A stretch of 64,000 bases of DNA from Ampelomyces quisqualis (Eukaryota > Ascomycota > Dothideomycetes > Pleosporales > Phaeosphaeriaceae). The first letter of the stretch is position 1. Each line of letters begins with the position of its first letter. The stretch is taken from contig JAGTXZ010000003.1 of the NCBI GenBank assembly GCA_018398575.1, forward strand, positions 2,666,001 to 2,730,000. The letters are read 5' to 3'. A program made the position numbers and the translations under genes. The notes beneath the pieces are model-generated. The model was not told the DNA's origin and did no database searches. It was given only the letters and a program-made list of their open reading frames with translations. Of the stretch, positions 1 to 11,367 are shown piece by piece.

Positions 1-1816
1 TGACTAGAACTATTAGGTAGTGTCGTGTCTAGAAGTCGCCAAGGACCTCTCCGAATATCTTTGTCAATAATAGACTTTGGTAAAAGCTACACCGATCTCG
101 AAGCAGCGTCATACATCGCCAAGGATAAGCACTCTGGGTGTGTATGACCTGATTATGACAGCTACTCACGCAGCTAGGAGTACCACCCAGCGATCTGTAC
201 GGAGTGTATAGCGCAAGATCTCGTTTGAGGAACTGCGGCATACTAAGGCATTCGAAACACTCTCGAAGGCTGTTTCTAACCATGCGACAGGTCGTGGTAG
301 ACATGCGCCGTGTGTGCCAAGAGCAAATACCCTCGCTCGACTAGACCAGGCGTCGCTGCAATCTCGCATGTTCTTGATCACTATCGGGAAACCTGCCTTA
401 GGATGCTACGAGGCGGGGAGCAACATCAGTCCCCCTGTCGTCAATAGTTACTGCCATGTGCTCCAGTGTACTCGCGTGCAAAGTCGTGAGCACAGCTTCT
501 GCCTCACATGCGCTATCATTAATATATTCCTCCAACCAACCCTGGTCCTCGCCGGAACCTCATGCCGGCGTCGACCCCAGAGCAGACACCAGTTGAGACA
601 TGCCTCACCGCTACATGAAAGCGAAACAATCATCCCGACATCCCAACCACCCACTAACAACAGCTCCTAGTCTAATACGACGGCGTGCGATCGAGGGAAA
701 AGAAGCTCGTATGGGTCCTCAAGGACGTGCTAAAACATTGTTTGGCTACGACGCGAAAGCCCGTCGTCATCATCGCCCCTTGCTGCAGCGCGTCGAGGAA
801 ACTGTTTCAGGCTGATGTTGACGACTCATACACAATCCAGGTGTGGTTGCACAGAGGCATGCGGCAAGGGGTCGTGTTGGAATTAGGGCCCGGGGGGATG
901 GGTCGGCTGGAATGATAGGACATGGGCGTGGGAGCGGAAATAAGCACGCTTGTGTTGGGCGGTAAGTGCCGTGTTGTAGTGTGGGTTCAGCTTTGGAGAG
1001 ATGGGTCACGGGTGCATGGAGTGATGATGTGATGATTTGGAGAGAGAGGAGTGGTGTGATGATTTGGAGAGAGAGAGTGGTGTGATGATTTGGAGAGGAG
1101 TGGTGTGATGATCTGTCGAACAATCTCGAGGGTAAGACATGTATGTAGTCTTTGTGAAACGCACTTGTTATTGTCATTCCGTGTAGAATTGTCCTGCACG
1201 CATTTTCTAGCTGGTCCCTAACATCTAACCTTCATATTTTTCACCTCAACGTCCTTCTTTTGCACATATTTCGTGCACGTGAATGCAAGGTCGTCCAGTT
1301 GTCTTGGAGTCCCACTTTGTTAACCGTGGCGCAGCGCGTAATCTGTAACGCCGCGGGACAACTCAGATCGTGGGGATGGACTTACAGAGTACATAGAAGG
1401 ACGGTGTTTCTAAGGAATTGTAGAGAACAGAAGTTACGCGCCTGTAGAGTCGAGAGTGAAAGAAGAATCGTCGGAAGGCGCAGCAATTGAGGATCAGCCA
1501 CACTTGGCCAGATAGCGCGGAGCCTAGGTTGCGAGATCACGTGCGAAGTGCCCATGGGATGTCCCTGCCAATCTCGAACATCTCATACTCAATGTGACGG
1601 AACCGCGCTGTCTCGAATTGCAAGCTAAACGCTGTAGTATGATTGCCCCTCTATAATTGAGGACCAAGAGGAACATTATCCGGTCGCTCAATTATATGCT
1701 TTATCCACTCATGCCCAAAGTTACCCGGAGTGACCCAGCCGCCTGCGCCTGATGACCTGTAACGCTTTATCCATAAAACTCACTTTTGATACAAGTGGCA
1801 GAAAAAGATGGGTATT
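1..1816. other. intergenic region, no gene recognised
   Basis: Only short, overlapping, low-complexity open frames occur here. None has a recognisable domain or a convincing splice structure. The one visible structure is a short tandem repeat near 1028-1114. The right end should hold the HIR1 3' UTR, because HIR1 reads leftward and stops at 1817. Confidence 0.6.
1028..1114. repeat. tandem repeat, about 26-bp unit, 3.5 copies
   Basis: Copies begin at 1028, 1055, 1081 and 1104. Each starts TGTGATGATTTGG and is followed by a GA-rich stretch of variable length ending GAGTGG. The fourth copy is partial. Unit lengths of 27, 26 and 23 bp reflect loss of GA dinucleotides. Confidence 0.85.
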
Positions 1817-4800
1817 CTACATTTCCGTAATCATGGCTTGCTCGTCTTGGCGCTGCTGCTCTGTGACGATGCCGAGCAGGCGCGCATATGGCACAGTGAT
1901 TCGTTGAAGGTCTCGGTGTTTACCTAGACATGTGGTTAGTATGTAGTCTGCTGAGGAGTAGAATGGGGAAGGAATATTTACCAAGAATCAACACGGCTTC
2001 CTTCAGGAGCTCTTCCCTCTTCCAACCGCAGATAATCTCCTCTTCCTGCTCTCCACTATCGTCGTCATCTTCTGCAACGAGATCGCCTGTGAGACTGCGC
2101 AACAGCTCTTCGATCTTGCCTTTTAGACCCTCAGCACCCAGTCTTTTCACATACATGCTGAGGTAGATTTTAAACTCCTCCCTGGCACCAAGTGTCTTTG
2201 CTGCTGCTACTCGATTCTCTAGATGGGCCACACTGACAGAGCTCTCAAATGTCTCATAGCCTTCGGCGGAGATGAGTGCCTTGATCAGTCTTTGCAGGTA
2301 GAATGCTCTACCCTGTAGAAGGAATTGGTTTGTTGTACTGCGCTCGAGAGACGGTATAATGCCAGCCGACACGTTCTCGATCGATACCTGGTCGCCCTTT
2401 TCTCTTGATACAGCCGTATCTTCTGAAGACCTGATATTGCTGACAGAGGAGTCTGTAGTGTTCCAGTACTGACTTCCAACGGACCACCACGGTTCTGAGA
2501 TTCTCTGCCAGATGTACATATTTGCGTTGTATACGTAGCCCTCGCCGTTCGACATGGCAACGACTACCCGGCCCTCCGAGTTCAGCCGGGCAAATACAAT
2601 TCCGGGCGATCTTGTGAGATGCGGTCCTTGCGTGTGTGCAGCAATGTCTAGGATCGGTGCGAGCGAAACAGGTGGGTGTGGCGCTGACATCGTTTTGAGA
2701 TTCCAAATGTGGCACATTCCAACCGCAGATATGCACATGAGCCACCAACTTCTGCAGTCCATAATCACAGGCTGCGCTTCCAAGATCATAGCATTCAATG
2801 TCCGTCTCCCGGCTGGTGACCATGAGTAGACTGAGCCGTCTTCGCATGCCGCTGCGAAGAAGTTGGTGTTGCCAGTAACAAGTAGCACAGATTTTGGCAG
2901 GAAGTCTTGCCACAATGATTGTCCTTTGCTCGTACAGTTGATTCTGGCGGGATCGTGGTCTTGCGATCGTCCTGTCCGAGAATGTCCAGTGGCGTTTCTT
3001 GCCTCGAGCATGATCTTGTCGGGAATTTCTGCCTTTCCAGTGCTGGCATCCACGCCGTTCTGCTGTGGCTCGCTGCCGTCGGCGGTCCGGACAATTATGC
3101 TGCGGATCTTGGGCACGGCAAGTCGGACTTGGCTCACGCTCAATGCGGGATTGACGATCGCAGGCCGCAGAACCTTGGGGGACTCGGTCAAGTCATGATT
3201 CTGTGAGGTAGCAGCAGCCGGCGGAATGAGGCCATCGCCGCTATTGAGCACGACAGCAGCCCCTCCAGGTCGAACCGAAGCAGCCAGTCTTCGCTCGACT
3301 TGTCGGTCACCGTCTCCCTCGATTTCAGCGAATTTCCTCTTATTGCCAACCAGCATTGATGCTAAACCACCTTTGGGAAACCCATCGTAAGGCTTTGATA
3401 AGTCGAGGATGTTGTGGGGATTATCACTCCTTGCACCCAATGTCGTGCTCGCAGAGATAAGCTGTGTCTGAGGTAGTGAAGATGCGCCAACGCTGGAGGA
3501 TGACGAGACAAGCATAGGTGCTATGCGCTTTTTGCCCTCCTTTGTGACTGTGACTCGTTGCTTTAGCTTCTCTACCCTCTGATCCACAGGAGGTTCCGCA
3601 GGGGCCGGTGCAGGTGCTGATGGTGCTGCAGAGTTTGATCCGTTGGTAAGAGCTGTCGAGGACGGTATGCCATTGGTACCATTTGAGATTGGAGGCTGAA
3701 CTGCACCACCATCGCCCATAAGGGCGCCCATCCTTCCCTGTACACCCTTGAGCTCTCCAGTCTTACTACTCTCCTCGAGGAGAAGCGCATCCGTACCCTC
3801 GATGATGCCAACTCTCCTGCCAGCACCGAACTTGGACAATGTCATCTCGTTCTCTGTTAAAGGTGCAAGGTAACCCAATTCGCCTGTTTCGAAAACCAGA
3901 GCGAGAACACTCCCATCCAAGCTGGTTGCATATAGCACCTCCCCGTTGGGCGACCATGCTAGATCTGAAATCGATTTGGCTGCTAGCTCTTGCGAGATCA
4001 AGAACGGCCGTGCAAACACCGTATTCCAAACACTGAGACACTTGTCTTGTCCGGCGCAAGCAACGACCGTGACTGTGGGTGTGAGCTGGTGAATGTTTCC
4101 ATCATGCTCCACTCGTGGCGGATGTCGGTAAAAAAGTCGTGGTGAAAAGGCAGTCACTTCTACTGGTCCTTCATGGCCGATCAAACTGTTCTGATTCAAC
4201 TGGTTGTCCCAGGTTCCGCGCTCAAGGATTGCAACTGAGCTGACTGGACCATTTGTAGAATTCGCAGCGGCGATGTGAGCACCATCAGGCGACCAAGAAC
4301 AACGACGGAAGTATGTAGTTAGCGGTGAAGTTTGGAAGGGCGTGGTTATGGTATGCTCAAGGACGAAGTTGTTAACCTGATCTTGCTGCGTTGCGTTTGG
4401 TGGTGGGGAGTTGAATCGATACACTTTGATGGTGCGGTCGTCGCTTGCGGTCGCGAAGTACTTGTTTGCCGGATCGAATGTTATTCCTTTGACGTGACTT
4501 TGGTGATTTGAGAGCGTCTTCAACTTCTCGAACGAGTGTCCTGACCACACTACCACTTTCGAGTCCAAACCAACAGACACCAGAATGGATGAGTCTGCCG
4601 ACCATCCTAAGTCCTGCACATCATTGTCGTGGCCTATTAGTCGTCGCAATACGCGCCAGTTCTCCACGGAGGCGGGTTCGTTTGATCCTATTCTCTCCCA
4701 TTAGTATCTAGCCCTACATAATCCCAAAAATACCCACCAAAAGCAGTATGTGTCGGCACAGTAGGATCCAGTGCATAGACACATACTATTTTATCGTCTG

Positions 4801-5228
4801 CGCCAGATGCCAAGTATTTGCCGTTCGAAGAGAAGCGGACCGCGTGGATGGTGCCTGAATGGTGGCTCACAGCTGCAAGCTGCTTTGGCTTCGTGTATGT
4901 GGGGTCGGCAGAGTTCAGAATGGCCTCAGTAGACCATATACGAACGTAGCCATCTGGCATCAATGCGTCAGCGCTTTGTACCATGGCGGCGCATTGCGCA
5001 TGAGCTCGGTGTGGGTGAGCGTACCGCCAGCGGCCGTGACCAGACGTGATCCATCGGGCGAAACGTGACAGCTGTACACTTCAAAGTCTTTAAGGTCACC
5101 TAGAATCAGACATTTTGTTAGTATATGCCTGTCGCGACGTTTAGACTGCGAGTGCGGTGCAGTGCGGTGCGATGCGCGCGGGTCAAGTTACCGGGATGCG
5201 TCAACCAGTGCGGCTTGATGAGGTGCAT
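1817..5228 (-). CDS. HIR1: HIR1, histone transcription regulator / HIRA-type histone chaperone
   Basis: HIR1 is a WD40 subunit of the HIR complex (with Hir2, Hir3 and Hpc2), which deposits H3-H4 independently of replication and represses histone genes in the nucleus. I rebuild five exons: 5228-5192, 5099-5025, 4953-4738, 4687-1982 and 1923-1817, giving 1,046 residues. The N-terminus MHLIKPHWLTHPG followed by KDFEVYSCHVSPDG is the family signature. WD40 repeats fill roughly residues 15-375, for example GHDNDVQDLGWS and HQSHVKGITFDP. A linker rich in Ser, Ala and Pro follows, and then the C-terminal Hira domain with WQRISEPWW. The third donor is GTGGGT, which restores the conserved FGSNEP...VENW junction. 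The last exon ends RITVPYARLLGIVTEQQ, typical of the family. No other gene family fits; confidence is high. Confidence 0.95.
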
Positions 5229-5876
5229 GGTCGCGTCATTCGAAGCATGCCCATGCAGGGTTGTAGAAAAGGAAATCAGAAAGGAGTGGTTGTGAATGCA
5301 GATGTATTGACGTGGCTGCCGCTGCGAAGTCGCGACTGACGACGCGAGCCCCAGGCCTTGGCGGGTTTAAGGTTTAGCCTTAGGCGCGTGTGCCCTGCGC
5401 CGTTCCGCAAAGTGGGCTGCTTCGGTCATTGGCAGAACCAAATCTCAACACATATAGAAGCTACGTCTCATACCAGAATACGTGCTATGTGACTAGAGTT
5501 GCTCTGGTAGAAACCCTCTCTCAGTCCATTCCTAACTTGAAATTCTTCCGTCCTCGTTTGCTCAGAGCTGTGTAATCGACTTGAATCAATCATGTGCCTT
5601 TGACTAACCCGGACCACGGTTGATGATCCATACTGGCAGCGGCTCTAGTCCACCGCCTTGGGCAGGAAGGTCTGCTGGAGACTGTTGCTGGTGATTGCGC
5701 ATTTGCGGTTACGGAATTTGGCCAGCGAAAGCTATCAAAGTGCAGCATCCTGGTATGGAGGGAGCCTTTTCGAGTCGAGTGTATGGGATCCATGACCGCT
5801 TGATTGCTACGTCCTTTTATATGCGACTTCACAGCCATCCGAAGCTCTTCGATGATATGTGTGCGTGTAATTGGAC
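5229..5876. other. intergenic, HIR1 promoter and downstream flank of the next gene
   Basis: About 650 bp between the HIR1 start and the stop of the leftward zinc-finger gene. It should hold the HIR1 promoter. I see no gene; the open frames lack domains. Confidence 0.6.
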
Positions 5877-6743
5877 TCATTTTGCCTTCTTCCGCTTCTT
5901 GAAGACGACAGCTGGTATAGCTGGGGCATCGTCTTCTCCCTTCACAGCTGCACCCGCAGCTGCCTCTTCTGCTGTTGGAACATTTTGCAGTGCCATACCC
6001 GCATCCTCCTCTGGAGACTCTTCTTTCTTCAGGCTGTCCTCTTGCTTCATCGGCTCTGGCTGGGGCTTCTTCACCACCAACAGACTTTCGATGTCATCCT
6101 CGCCGCCCTTGCTCCCTGGGAAGCTCTTGTATGTATGTCCCCATCCTTTTCGTTTCGTAACGAGCTCGCCTGCCTCCCTCTGCTCCTCCTCCTCTTCGTC
6201 CAACTTGCGCTTGTGCACGCCTTTGTTGAGCGTCGACGCTGAGAACTCGCCGTTCTCGTTGACTTGGCCAATGACTTCCTCAGACACAGTCTTCCAGTCT
6301 CCCGCAATCGCCAGATCACCCCGTGCCTGGTCGGGCAGGGCAATGCCCATCCCTGCGAGCTGTTCCCATTGCTTCTTTCTATCCTCAAGCGTCGCTTTTT
6401 TTTGGGGTCGTTTCTCGAACGTCGATGCACTGCCTGAGCCCGTTGCGACTGAGGGAGTGGCTGTGGACGAGGAAGGTACGAGACCGTTCAGTCGCGCAAC
6501 TTCGGCCTGTGCTCGTGCTTTGTTGCGCTGCTCTGTTTCTTGTTCGCGATGCAGGCCTCGGAGACTGCGCTGAACGTTGCCTTGGTGTCGCCCAGTAGCT
6601 TCGTGCTGTTGCCGCTCAAACTTTGTATCCTTCACGTATACTGTGCAGTATTTGCACCAATATTTCGGCTGCCTGTATATCAGTTGTAATCGTACAGAAA
6701 CCATGTTCACGCGACTTACTGTAGACTTCCAATATTCAGCCAT
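5877..6743 (-). CDS. U1-type zinc-finger protein, WBP4/FBP21-like splicing factor
   Basis: The protein is probably a spliceosome-associated factor of the WBP4 (FBP21) type. Two exons (6743-6720 and 6668-5877) give 271 residues. The start MAEYWKST joined to PKYWCKYC matches the family's opening, which is MADYWKS followed by a U1C-like C2H2 finger. The ligands are C13, C16, H30 and H36, followed by a basic helix. The rest is charged and low in complexity, with KWG-like GWGHTYKSFPGSK and a lysine-rich nuclear-localisation-like end KKRKKAK. Animal FBP21 carries two WW domains after the finger; none is visible here. The intron uses GTAAGT and GGCAG. Family assignment is good; the exact role is inferred from homology. 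Confidence 0.82.
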   Translation of the reverse strand: MAEYWKSTVSRVNMVSVRLQLIYRQPKYWCKYCTVYVKDTKFERQQHEATGRHQGNVQRSLRGLHREQETEQRNKARAQAEVARLNGLVPSSSTATPSVATGSGSASTFEKRPQKKATLEDRKKQWEQLAGMGIALPDQARGDLAIAGDWKTVSEEVIGQVNENGEFSASTLNKGVHKRKLDEEEEEQREAGELVTKRKGWGHTYKSFPGSKGGEDDIESLLVVKKPQPEPMKQEDSLKKEESPEEDAGMALQNVPTAEEAAAGAAVKGEDDAPAIPAVVFKKRKKAK

Positions 6744-9288
6744 GGTGATGAGTGGAGAGATGTGCGGGAGAAGCCCAGAGAGTGCAGGTGGTGGCAGAAT
6801 GGCGAAGGCGGTGACGATGCGGCTGCATAAACGCAAGCATAGCCGGGGAAACCAGCACGGGCATTCCCGAGTGCCTTCACTTCATATTACCTAATCGCTG
6901 CACCTCTGTGGCTACTCGTCCCGTATCTTCCAAACCTTGCATGATTTGGCCTGCTCGGAGAACTACTGCAGATATGCACTTGATGATCCACTGAACGTCT
7001 CCCTGCTGTGAGCTGGAACTAGCAGGGCACCACTATCCGGACGCCAAGAAGAGCGAGAACTCCACTGCAATCGACACCTCTTCCTCTCCTGCCTGTTAGG
7101 GAAACTTTCAGACGAATACAACGGCGCTCTTGCCGCGCTCTCGACCGTCTTGTTGTCGTTGTTGTTCAGCAAACCAAGTTTCTTCCTTTCTGGGCATCTT
7201 GAGCTGTTCTCAGCATGCGATGCAGCCAAGGACCAAGCTTACCAGATCTCAACCTGTCGGCGACCCCAGTATCAACCCCGTCAGGACTGTCAATATTCAT
7301 GACCCACCTACCTTCTACAGCTAAATTCTTCCTTTTCTTTGGGTACGTTGGAAAATCCGGAAAGAGTAAGTGCTTGTGCAGCTTTCGATACCAAAAGTAC
7401 TCTTTCCTAATCCAGGACATTGAGAACTCGAGATCCAATGACGTGACAGGTCCAGAATCTGTATGCACTCTCGAGGTTCAGTTGCATTGCGCATGTGAGC
7501 ATAATGGACAAGAAATATAGGCCAGTTTTCCGCGTTGCATTTGCACGCATCTGGCGAATCGTCAAACATCGGCCCGTTCTAAGCTGACCGCATACTTCAG
7601 GTCTCCAATTTGATAAGGTGTATTCTCTCGACGAGCCTCCGTGGATAGACCATGCTACAGAACAGAGAGCGTTCGAACCCAAGCCCGGACCCTCATAGAT
7701 CTATCAGGCATACTGCGTATATCAACCCACGCTTGTATGCTATCTTGCTTAAAAGAGCATGTTCGGAGAATTTTGGCGCAGTGATGTCCTACAACCACTA
7801 CCGCTATAAGCGAGCGACATACATGCACTTGCTCGGAACACATTGCTCTTCCAAGTGCCAATGCCCGTCGAATTTCCCTTCAACTTAGTCCGGCACTTTC
7901 AGTCCAACGAGAAGATGCCTGTGTATGGTTCTACCGAAGCTTGGTGCACAAACACAACATCCGCATCCCAATCTTTGCTTTCCAGCAGTAGACACAAGGG
8001 TCCCTAAACATCTTTTTATTCTTCGGAGCCTAACCGTCCCGCCTCACCATTTCTTCACCCATACCTTATTCGCATTAGCTTCATCTCAGATCTCGGTAGA
8101 GATCTATGCGCCTCATTTCTACACTTTGAAATCACTTGCCGCTTGCGGTAGGTTGATTTGAAGGGCGCTTGGGACCGAAAGAGGCTGTCATAGACCCTTC
8201 GACCTCTTGTGTCGTCTGTGTAGCTATCATGAGCCTAACTTTTTGAAGTTGTTGTCAGTTTGGACAGTGTAGTATAAAATAACAAAGGCAATACGTTTTT
8301 TTCAAACCCCAGTTCGAAGTCCCAGAAGTTATTTTCCGTGCGTTGCTAAGAGGAGTCTGTGACACCTCAAAGAGTTGTGGGGCGTCTGAAAGTCTGGTTC
8401 AGATTCGCGCCAGCGCGATCCATTACCCGGACGAACAAAGACGATGCCGGATTTGGTCCTGTGCAACCTTGACGCAGTGATCGATAGGTATATGTTGCGA
8501 TTATTCCAGATAGGAAGTTTGAGTGGATCACTGAAAGAGTATGCATTGGTCCCTCACATATGGGCGACCAATGTGAAAGATTGAACGTCGTACTTCTCCC
8601 AGTACCCTGATGATCTAATCTACCTTGTTTTCACCGTCTTCATCTAATTCTCTGCAAAGAAAATGTAAAGTATACCGAGCTCGGTGTTGCATTCCACTTC
8701 TTCTTCGCCATCCTGTCAACCACGCACCCTTCACTCATGACTCCACGCCCCTCGTTAACCCAAAAAAATCCCCACACATTCTTGTGCAACAGCCCTACTG
8801 CTTTCCACACTCTTGTTGCTACTTGCTCAAACCTGCCTAAATCAGTATTATTTTCTTATTCCATGCCGCACGCAGCCTAGCTCCCAACGGACAAAGAACT
8901 AGTAGGTTTGTCTCTCGCGGGGCTCAAAACTTCGAAAATAAGCGAATGGTGTTGTGCACCCTAAATCTACCACAACACCTGCGTTCTGTAGTAATAATTA
9001 CTAGGGAGCTCCTGGAAAAAAGAGCAAGGTCTCTGCTATACCCTGTGCTTTTTAGCACATCAATATTGGCTGCGTTGTCAATTCATCTAGTCTCCAAGTT
9101 TGAACGATGTTCAGCTTATTTCCGATCTTTTCTACCCTGCGAGCTTCCTGCCAGGTGCCTTGAAGCCCTTCAAAGCCACCTTCGCCAAACTACTTAGTGT
9201 TAGAAAATGACAATAAAGTTGTTGTACTCCGTAGAGTTGCTTGGTCGTAGGGGAGTTAAGGGTCTCTCAATCTATAGATTTTAGACTT
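6744..9288. other. gene-poor region, nothing convincing
   Basis: This 2.5-kb stretch has only short ORFs. A minus-strand frame near 7166-7468 reads somewhat protein-like, but it lacks a known domain and cannot be joined cleanly to neighbouring frames. One copy of the 9-mer TACTCCGTA lies at 9225-9233. Towards 9200 the sequence merges into a transposon-derived island. Confidence 0.5.
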
Positions 9289-9410
9289 CACGCACTGCTA
9301 CGCACTGCTACAACAGCTGTCATTAGGCATTGGCTTGAATTCCGGGGCCGAGTATGTAGGGACCGGACACTAGCTCGACTCTTCATCTCAAATCTTTACG
9401 GTAGCAAGAC
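9289..9410 (+). repeat. left arm of a long inverted repeat (transposon remnant)
   Basis: About 120 bp here is the reverse complement of 10789-10906 with few gaps. Both arms start with a doubled ACGCACTGC motif, followed by ACAACAGCTGTCATT. Differences between arms are almost all transitions, mainly CA in one arm against TA in the other (on one strand or the other), as expected from repeat-induced point mutation. The arms flank a broken transposase, so I read them as ends of one decayed element of about 1.6 kb. Target duplications are not evident. Confidence 0.8.
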
Positions 9411-10205
9411 TAACGAAAAACTGCTGAAATAGCAAGGATATAATAGAAAAGATTTGCTCGCAATTGGTGAACGTTATAGCCGTTTTGTTCGCGGTTTGTT
9501 ACCTAAGTTCGGCACAGCGTTTATAGGCAATTCCTTGGCCAGAATACAGAGTAGCCTACGGAGTATAGCGCAGATAATTTTCTTAATCCATTAGGATTTA
9601 GAGCTAGAGATAGATAGATACCGTATTTTAGGCAACAACTTTGTACATCTAGAAGCCTCTAGAGGTAGGTAATAATCAACTAGGATGTCTTTACCTAAAA
9701 TTTCTAACAGCACTAAGCGGCTGTTAGAAGCTTGCTTCTTTTGATCTACCTTCTTGTTCTTACCGAAATAACTAGGCAGCGGCGTAGCGCAGTCAAGACT
9801 CAAGGCCTTATTCCCTATGGACAGATTTTGGAATACATATACAAGCTTCTGTACACACTTGTTAGTCAGCCGACTTTAAATTAGGTAGTAGAACGCGTTG
9901 CACGGAGTAGAAGAGATGACATCGGCTGTATAGCAGGGCTACAAATTACCGAAAATAGGGCAAAACTCGGTCTTTGCGCTTCCTACCCGCTCTACCAAGC
10001 TAACTAGGGTCTACTATTAGAGGCTAGCTCTCCTATACCAAACGAGATTACCAAGCCAAATGATACTTTGGATATGTGATGGTGGAGAATCGAGATGTTA
10101 AGTGTCCTGCGCAAAAAGTCGCGCCTGGCTCGTTAATCACCGTGCCCGTGCACGTGGCGATCGCTAAACTTCGAACGATGCGATGTACACCCCAACTTCA
10201 ACACA
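9411..10205. other. AT-rich interior of a decayed transposable element
   Basis: The composition is more AT-rich than the flanking gene regions. All frames are riddled with TAG and TAA stops, and only short ORFs remain. A minus-strand ORF at 9591-9803 has no recognisable domain. The stretch lies between the left inverted arm and the transposase relic. It includes the 9-mer TACGGAGTA at 9557-9565. Confidence 0.55.
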
Positions 10206-10740
10206 TGATAAGTTTTTTTTACATAAACCTAATTGATAAGGCAATTGCAGCAATTGAAATGCGCGAGCCAGGAGATAATCTTATATACTATGAGTATGCT
10301 AACTAGTTTGGTGTTAGTAGAGTTAGATTGGCCCGAAGACACCAGGGCCGTTAGGGCTCACGAGCTACCAAATACTTTAACCAGAAGAAACTTACGAAGT
10401 ACGCCACAACAAGAGGATGAGCTTGTACTCTGTACGATACATTAGAGACCGGACTTGCCAAGGCCACTACCTACAAACGCTATGATACGAAACTTTGCTT
10501 CAACAATAGCCTATAATCGAGTCTCCAAGGCCCCAGCTGGTTTACACGCTTTAAGCACCGCCACAAGGACGCGCTCATCTCAAAGTACAACAACGCTATT
10601 AACGCTACACGTTACTTAACTGACTTATATATCAAGTATAAGCTCTACTTTAATCTTCTGTATGGAAAGATGGAGGGTTATGTTGTCTAGCCTGATAATT
10701 CATATAATATAGATAAAAAGGGCTTCTGACAGGTGTACGG
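10206..10740 (+). pseudogene. degenerate pogo/Fot1-family (CENP-B-like) transposase, N-terminal part
   Basis: Fragments in two frames follow the order of fungal pogo-type transposases: IDKAIAAIE-REPGDNLIYYEYAN, stop, FGVSRVRLARRHQG, stop, GSRATKYFNQKKLT, then in another frame TPQQEDELVL, PLPTNAMIRNFASTIA and RVSK, and back to SWFTRFKHRHKD and YNIDKKGF. These correspond to the helix-turn-helix, the CENP-B DNA-binding part and the start of the DDE domain (usually YNMDEKGF). At least three in-frame stops and two frameshifts occur. The DDE catalytic core is gone, and the right inverted arm begins just downstream. The copy cannot make transposase. Confidence 0.85.
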
Positions 10741-10788
10741 AGTTAATTGGCAGGTCAAAAAGAACCTTCACACGAGCCCAATTAGTCC

Positions 10789-10906
10789 TCATCTCTACCG
10801 CATAGATTTGAGATAAGGAGCCGAGCTAGTGTCCGGTCCCGACTCGGCCTCGGAATTTAAGCCAATGCCCAATGACAGCTGTTGTGGCAGTGCGTGGCAG
10901 TGCGTG
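10789..10906 (-). repeat. right arm of the long inverted repeat
   Basis: This is the reverse complement of 9289-9410. Relative to the left arm it keeps C in GCCACGC where the left arm has T, and it has A in TTAAATTCC where the left arm has G. Both arms have therefore mutated independently towards AT. A 4-bp gap after GGCCGAGT is the only clear length difference. Confidence 0.8.
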
Positions 10907-11023
10907 GCTGGAGTTTGATGCAGAAGTTTTGACTGGCTTAGAGCCTCGGAGCCGACTCGGGACCGTAGACTAGCTCGATTAGCGTGGCTCTTGCTCACGA
11001 ATCCCCACTATGGTACGGTGGAT

Positions 11024-11367
11024 GGGGAGACGTTACGCCGCACCCCCATAAGAAGTATCGCGCACCCCCCTAAGAGGCTAAGACACTGCTAAGGCCAAAT
11101 CAGCCAACCATCTCAAGTGAATTTAGCCCCGCACTCACATTAGGTTAGACCTAAAAGTCTAAAATCTGAACTTTTTAATATCCTCTACTTTAACAGCCCA
11201 AACAAGCACTTGTACAACAATTTTTTTTAATTTTTTTTGCATATATAAAATCTGCGTGATAAAAATACCTATTCTGTATCCTAGATACAGGAAATATTCT
11301 AGGTGTGTGGGTGGCTTTGAAGGGCTTTACAACAGGGGCTTATGGGGGTGCGGCGTAACTTCTCCCC
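11024..11367. mobile_element. 344-bp MITE with 29-bp terminal inverted repeats and 7-bp target duplication
   Basis: The ends begin GGGGAGACGTTACGCC (left) and GGGGAGAAGTTACGCC (right, reverse complement). They match for 29 bp with one mismatch. GGTGGAT is repeated directly outside both ends (11017-11023 and 11368-11374), consistent with a 7-8-bp target-site duplication of a hAT-like element. A subterminal copy of CGCACCCCC-TAAG lies at 11061-11074. The interior is AT-rich and has no ORF, so the element would need a transposase in trans. The superfamily is inferred from the duplication length. Confidence 0.85.

Noticed and set aside
4668..4737. GTATTT donor for HIR1 intron 3
   Set aside because: It leaves the wrong phase for the next exon. 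The GTGGGT donor three codon positions upstream restores FGSNEP.
7166..7468. Minus-strand ORF with a protein-like stretch (WIRKEYFWYRKLHKHLL)
   Set aside because: No known domain, no splice path to neighbouring frames, and the frame fades on both sides. Left as unannotated.
8290..8345. B-box-like AGTTCGAAGTCCC suggesting a tRNA
   Set aside because: No matching acceptor, D or anticodon stem could be folded around it.
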